DNA from: JBAZYV01 sp041658345
GTDB taxonomy: Bacteria > Patescibacteriota > Gracilibacteria > UBA1369 > 2-02-FULL-48-14
Direction of reading: 5' to 3'
Assembly (NCBI GenBank): GCA_041658345.1
Contig: JBBAAK010000010.1
Span: 1-31,750, forward strand
DNA: 31,750 nucleotides
The position numbers and the translations under genes were made by a program. Of the stretch, positions 30,041 through 31,750 are shown in pieces. The notes beneath the pieces are model-generated. The model did no database searches and was not told where the DNA came from. It saw nothing but the letters and a program-made list of their open reading frames with translations. How positions within the stretch are numbered: position 1 is the stretch's first letter; each line of letters opens with the position of its first letter.

Positions 30041-31288
30041 TCACACTCCACGCCTCAAACTGAGCGCATCTGCAATGCGAGCCATAGCCGTAATGAAGGC
30101 TGCTTCCCTGTAGGTACAGTTGTATTTTTTTGCATTATCCGCAACCGCTTGCCAAGCCTCAATCATAATAGGTTTGAGTTTTGCATCAACCTCCTCAGCT
30201 GACCAATAGTAATTCATTTGATTTTGTACAAGTTCAAAGTAGCTAACCGTAACACCTCCTGCGTTAGCCAAAATGTCCGGCACAACAGGGATTCCCTTGC
30301 GAGCCAAAACCTCATCTGCCTCAGGTGTGATTGGCCCATTTGCAAGTTCCAAAATCGCCTTGGCCTTAACATTTTCAACATTATCTTGATGGATTTGATT
30401 TTCAAGCGCGCCGAGTATCAAAACGTCTACTTCTAGTGCAAGCAATTGATCGTTTGTAATAACTTCACAACCCTGCCCGCTGATTGTACATGCGCTCAAA
30501 ACGCCTTTTTCTTCCTTACAAGTAACTGCAAGATGTGGATCTAAGCCATCCTTACAGTAAAGACCGCCTTTTGAGTCGGAAACGCCCACAATTTTAAATC
30601 CTGCATCATGCAAAAGTTCCGCCATGTGTGAACCGGCATTTCCAAATCCTTGGATTGCAATCGTTAATTCACTTGGTTGTTTTGCATATCCCTTTAAGAA
30701 TTCTTGCAAAACGTAAACTCCACCTTGGCTCGTGGCCACATCTCGTCCTTTTGAGCCACCAACCGGCAATGGTTTTCCGGTGACTACTCCAAGCACATTT
30801 TTACCCTGTAATTTTGAATACTCGTCGGCTATCCACGCCATTATTTGAGGTGTGGTGTAGACATCCGGTGCAGGAATGTCCATTTCAGGCCCGATAAAAG
30901 GAGCAATGGCTACTGTATATTGTCTAGTCAACGCTTCAAGTTCGCGCACGGAAAGTGCTTTTGAATCCACCACAATTCCGCCTTTACTGCCACCCAAAGG
31001 GATTCCAACAACCGCACATTTCATAGTCATCCATGCGGATAGAGCTTTAACCTCACCCATGTCCACTTGTGGATGGAAACGAATTCCACCTTTGTATGGG
31101 CCACGGATGTTATTGTGTTGGCACCTGAATCCTTGGAAAATCCTAAGTTCTCCGTTGTCCATTTTAACCGGAAGGCTTACTTCCACAATTCTATCGTGAT
31201 GGCTAATAATGGCCTGAAGGTTTGGATGGAGTCCCATCAATTTCGAAGCTTTATCGATTTGCTTTAACGTATTTTCAAACAATGACAT
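30041..31288 (-). CDS. gdhA: Glutamate dehydrogenase
   Basis: Oxidative deamination of glutamate to 2-oxoglutarate and ammonia, or the reverse, with NAD(P). 415 residues, the usual bacterial/archaeal hexamer size. The N-terminal dimerisation/substrate domain has GPYKGGIRFHPQVDMGEVKA and VVGIPLGGSKGGI (Lys66, Lys90, Lys102 in the expected places). It continues with MDIPAPDVYTTPQIMAW and VVTGKPLPVGGSKGRDVATS. The Rossmann domain has AIQGFGNAGSHMAELL. The C-terminus NAGGVTVSYFELVQN is typical. It ends with LRRGV and a TGA stop. Cofactor preference is uncertain. It probably has its own promoter (31318-31346) and may be read through into ppdK. Confidence 0.96.
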   Translation of the reverse strand: MSLFENTLKQIDKASKLMGLHPNLQAIISHHDRIVEVSLPVKMDNGELRIFQGFRCQHNNIRGPYKGGIRFHPQVDMGEVKALSAWMTMKCAVVGIPLGGSKGGIVVDSKALSVRELEALTRQYTVAIAPFIGPEMDIPAPDVYTTPQIMAWIADEYSKLQGKNVLGVVTGKPLPVGGSKGRDVATSQGGVYVLQEFLKGYAKQPSELTIAIQGFGNAGSHMAELLHDAGFKIVGVSDSKGGLYCKDGLDPHLAVTCKEEKGVLSACTISGQGCEVITNDQLLALEVDVLILGALENQIHQDNVENVKAKAILELANGPITPEADEVLARKGIPVVPDILANAGGVTVSYFELVQNQMNYYWSAEEVDAKLKPIMIEAWQAVADNAKKYNCTYREAAFITAMARIADALSLRRGV

Positions 31289-31317
31289 GGATGCGGGGGG
31301 TTAAGAAAATCGCAAAA

Positions 31318-31346
31318 AGTCTATGTCCCGCGGGCTTCTACTGCAA
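31318..31346 (-). promoter_or_regulatory. gdhA promoter with CCCGCGGG palindrome in spacer
   Basis: On the minus strand TTGCAG (31341-31346), 17-base spacer, TAGACT (31318-31323). The spacer holds AAGCCCGCGGG (31327-31337), the same 11-mer found just upstream of the argS -10. The ATG at 31288 is about 23 bases past the expected start of transcription. Confidence 0.55.
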
Positions 31347-31362
31347 GCCAAAATTTTATAAA

Positions 31363-31399
31363 AAGTAGACATTAAAAGATTTTTCTTTGATGTCTACTT
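31363..31399 (-). terminator. Hairpin with minus-strand T-run
   Basis: AAGTAGACAT (31363-31372) pairs with ATGTCTACTT (31390-31399), ten perfect pairs, with an inner AAAGA/TCTTT stem. On the minus strand the stem is followed by TTTTTATAAAATTTT, so it may terminate transcripts coming from beyond the window towards gdhA. The stem is AT-rich for a terminator, and a structured leader is an alternative. Confidence 0.5.
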
Positions 31400-31414
31400 G
31401 CTAGGCGATGGGCG

Positions 31415-31472
31415 AACAGAACTGCGCATCAAGTAAACAGAACTGCACATCGAGTAAACAGCACTTTACAAA
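31415..31472 (+). repeat. 21-bp tandem repeats (iteron-like)
   Basis: AACAGAACTGCGCATCAAGTA (31415-31435, cited as its first 11 bases AACAGAACTGC plus variable end) is repeated at 31436-31456 with two changes. A diverged third copy starts AACAGCACT at 31457 and runs into the palindromic element. Function unknown. Confidence 0.6.
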
Positions 31473-31616
31473 TAGTTTGGATATTGAGCAATTCACTCTC
31501 GAGAGTGAGCCTCACAACATTCCGTACTTAACGCAAGGCCTTCACAAAATCTCAATTTGTTTCCGCGCAAACCGCGCGCGGTGAATTCCGCTATATTTTG
31601 CAAACGGCGCAAGCCC
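31465..31616 (-). repeat. Two-palindrome intergenic repeat element, copy 2 (inverted)
   Basis: Read on the minus strand this repeats the order seen at 10058-10208. The first unit is 31616 down to 31541 (CTTGCGCC, GCGGAATTCACCGCGCGCGG). The second is 31540 down to 31465 (CCTTGCG, CGGAATGT, CACTCTCGAGAGTGAATT, TTTGTAAA). Palindrome centres are at 31576.5 and 31500.5, again 76 bases apart. The CG core keeps ACCGCGCGCGGT and the other keeps TTCACTCTCGAGAGTGA. Sequence between the palindromes has diverged much more than the palindromes themselves. Confidence 0.78.
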
Positions 31617-31750
31617 CTGCGCTCTAAAAAGGCACCAGTTTTTTGTTAAAGGAATTGGAGATTTTGTTTTAGGGTAAGGCTAAAAGAGGTGTTAAATTTT
31701 GAAGAACCAACTTTAAAACCAACACATTTTAGCCATGTATAAATATATCC
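31617..31750. other. Window-end intergenic sequence
   Basis: AT-rich, no gene seen on either strand. It contains AACCAACTTT and AACCAACACA as a loose direct repeat near 31707-31730. Together with 31289-31616 this makes about 460 bases without a coding gene. Confidence 0.4.

Noticed and set aside
30017..30043. UGA=Gly reading: gdhA could continue past its TGA to a TAA nearby
   Set aside because: TGA ends other genes in ATGA/TTGA coupled overlaps (5404, 5736, 12375) and long genes here contain no internal TGA, so the standard code fits. The protein already ends at the expected family length.

Overview
The window is a gene-dense stretch of a bacterial chromosome, moderately AT-rich, using the standard bacterial code. 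Gene content and style suggest a Patescibacteria/CPR-type bacterium, possibly Peregrinibacteria. It combines small housekeeping genes, a type IV pilus ATPase and DprA, an S-layer (SLH) protein, an L,D-transpeptidase and many short orphan genes. There are almost no Shine-Dalgarno sequences, and several -10 boxes sit exactly six bases before a start codon, which points to leaderless mRNAs. TGA serves as a stop in ATGA/TTGA gene overlaps, so the UGA=Gly code of Gracilibacteria is unlikely. The taxonomic call is inference; no rRNA gene is present.

Layout: 1-294 is the 5' part of an HNH-nuclease paralogue (minus strand), followed by a 300-base gap. 594-3290 holds argS and an orphan gene (minus). 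3462-4718 is a CNNM/HlyC-type membrane protein. 4721-7198 is a four-gene minus-strand operon led by an L,D-transpeptidase. nrdR and prsW diverge from a 16-bp gap at 7694-7709, and prsW overlaps dgt tail to tail. 10006-11448 is the least conserved part: a two-unit palindromic repeat, a small ribbon-helix-helix-like protein, a decayed piece of a Xer recombinase, a T8G8 tract and an orphan gene. 11449-14069 holds xer and an SLH-domain protein (minus), divergent from ftsE. 14892-20344 runs recA, recX, nusA, a LysE-type exporter and pilB. 20274-22177 (minus) holds dprA, a 53-residue zinc ribbon and a four-helix membrane protein. 22221-26451 holds two glycosyltransferases flanking the complete HNH gene and an exported acidic protein. 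26473-31288 holds nadK, ppdK and a glutamate dehydrogenase. The last 460 bases are non-coding and repeat-rich.

The most interesting signal is a candidate DNA-damage regulon. A perfect 18-bp palindrome, GGTGAGTGCGCACTCACC, fills the spacer between the -35 and -10 of recA, where a LexA-type repressor would act. Close copies lie upstream of both HNH-nuclease paralogues at the two ends of the window (406-423 and 23533-23550), and a weaker one lies near 3400. This ties an otherwise unexplained HNH nuclease family to recA/recX.

The second signal is a dispersed intergenic element of about 151 bp (10058-10208, and inverted at 31465-31616). Each copy carries two palindromes, one with a CGCGCGCG core and one with a TCTCGAGA core, held exactly 76 bp apart centre to centre.
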